A program made the position numbers and the translations under genes. From Leucobacter chromiiresistens (lineage in GTDB: Bacteria > Actinomycetota > Actinomycetes > Actinomycetales > Microbacteriaceae), in NCBI RefSeq assembly GCF_001477055.1, contig NZ_LDRK01000010.1:1-64000 (forward strand): 64,000 nt of DNA, in the 5' to 3' direction. Below are positions 63,773 to 64,000 of the stretch, one piece after another; positions within the stretch are counted from its first letter, which is position 1; each line of letters starts with the position of its first letter. Below the pieces are notes generated by a model. That model was not told the origin of the DNA. It did no database searches and saw only the letters and a program-made list of their open reading frames with translations.

Positions 63773-64000
63773 TCAGTTCTCGGGCGCGACCCAGAGCTCG
63801 TCATCCGTGCGGAAGGCCTGCCAGAGCGCGTAGCCGACGCCGACCGCTGCGGCGACGCCGAGCCCGACGGCGACGACACCGCCGGCCTTCTTCTTCGGCT
63901 TCAGGTACCCCGAGCGCTCGCCGAACCCGCGGACCTTCTTCGCCGCCTTGGGGTTGTCGATCTCGTCGAGCGTCTGGATCGTGCGCGCGAGCGCGCTCGC
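63773..64000 (-). CDS. C-terminal part of a small membrane protein (cut by window edge)
   Basis: The visible 75 codons read ASALARTIQTLDEIDNPKAA, KKVRGFGERSGYLKPKKKAG, a glycine/alanine/valine hydrophobic helix (GVVAVGLGVAAAVGVGYALW) and the end FRTDDELWVAPEN. It looks like a YtxH-type single-helix membrane protein with an amphipathic region before the helix. The start is outside the window. Family uncertain. Confidence 0.65.
   Translation of the reverse strand, partial: ASALARTIQTLDEIDNPKAAKKVRGFGERSGYLKPKKKAGGVVAVGLGVAAAVGVGYALWQAFRTDDELWVAPEN

Overview
The window reads as a chromosomal segment of a high-GC Gram-positive actinobacterium, most likely family Microbacteriaceae and possibly Leucobacter or a close relative. 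This placement is inferred from the roughly 70% GC feel of the coding regions, the gene order around the replication origin (yidD-rnpA-rpmH | dnaA-dnaN-recF-DUF721-gyrB-gyrA-DUF3566-tRNA-Ile-tRNA-Ala), mycothiol-type genes and an actinobacterial DUF6049 protein. The origin of replication lies at about 43-45 kb. Core genes to its left mostly run on the minus strand and those to its right on the plus strand, as expected for genes read away from oriC.

Layout. (1) 0-16.9 kb is a carbohydrate/inositol catabolic region. It starts with a LacI-type regulator (cut by the window edge) divergent from an oxidoreductase plus a sugar isomerase, followed by a second oxidoreductase with an MFS sugar transporter, a TSUP exporter, and a complete iol operon (iolC, a Cgl0159-type aldolase, iolA, iolB, iolD, iolE, iolG, iolH-like). 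The divergent GntR/HutC regulator probably reads TTGT-N4-ACAA-type operators at three promoters. (2) 16.8-29 kb holds an MshA-like glycosyltransferase, a CDF metal exporter behind a CsoR-like palindrome, a branched-chain-type 2-oxoacid dehydrogenase operon with an aminotransferase, purB, small membrane proteins and dnaB. (3) 29-34 kb holds the rpsF-ssb-rpsR-rplI operon, an MshB-like deacetylase and cca. (4) 34-43 kb holds DUF6049, trxB-trxA, and parB-parA-rsmG-jag-yidC-yidD-rnpA-rpmH. (5) 43-53.4 kb is oriC, the initiation, clamp, recombination and gyrase genes, and tRNA-Ile. (6) 53.6-58.2 kb is a 4.5 kb integrated island at the 3' end of tRNA-Ala with attL/attR, paired TGGCAAC repeats at both ends, a decayed tyrosine integrase, phage-like genes and a low-GC three-gene cassette. 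(7) 58.3-64 kb is a two-component system with a membrane adhesin-like partner, an alpha/beta hydrolase, a NUDIX hydrolase and a truncated membrane protein gene.

Most notable: the three-gene cassette at 56.7-58.0 kb looks like a HigB/HigA toxin-antitoxin pair translationally coupled to a third gene whose C-terminus resembles SecB, i.e. a candidate toxin-antitoxin-chaperone (TAC) module. Five parS or parS-like sites are scattered from 40.6 to 58.3 kb, two of them built in frame into recF so that each encodes Val-Ser-Arg-Glu-Thr. A second cluster of DnaA boxes sits upstream of dnaB, 14 kb from oriC. The murJ gene that I expect between DUF6049 and trxB in related genomes is missing here.

How genes work together: the iol enzymes take myo-inositol through inosose, diketo, trione-hydrolysed and 5-deoxyglucuronate intermediates to dihydroxyacetone phosphate and acetyl-CoA/CO2. 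The MshA- and MshB-like enzymes use inositol phosphate-derived substrates to build mycothiol, which together with thioredoxin supplies thiol redox control. ParA/ParB with the parS sites segregate the origin that DnaA fires. All calls come from reading the sequence; no database search was possible.
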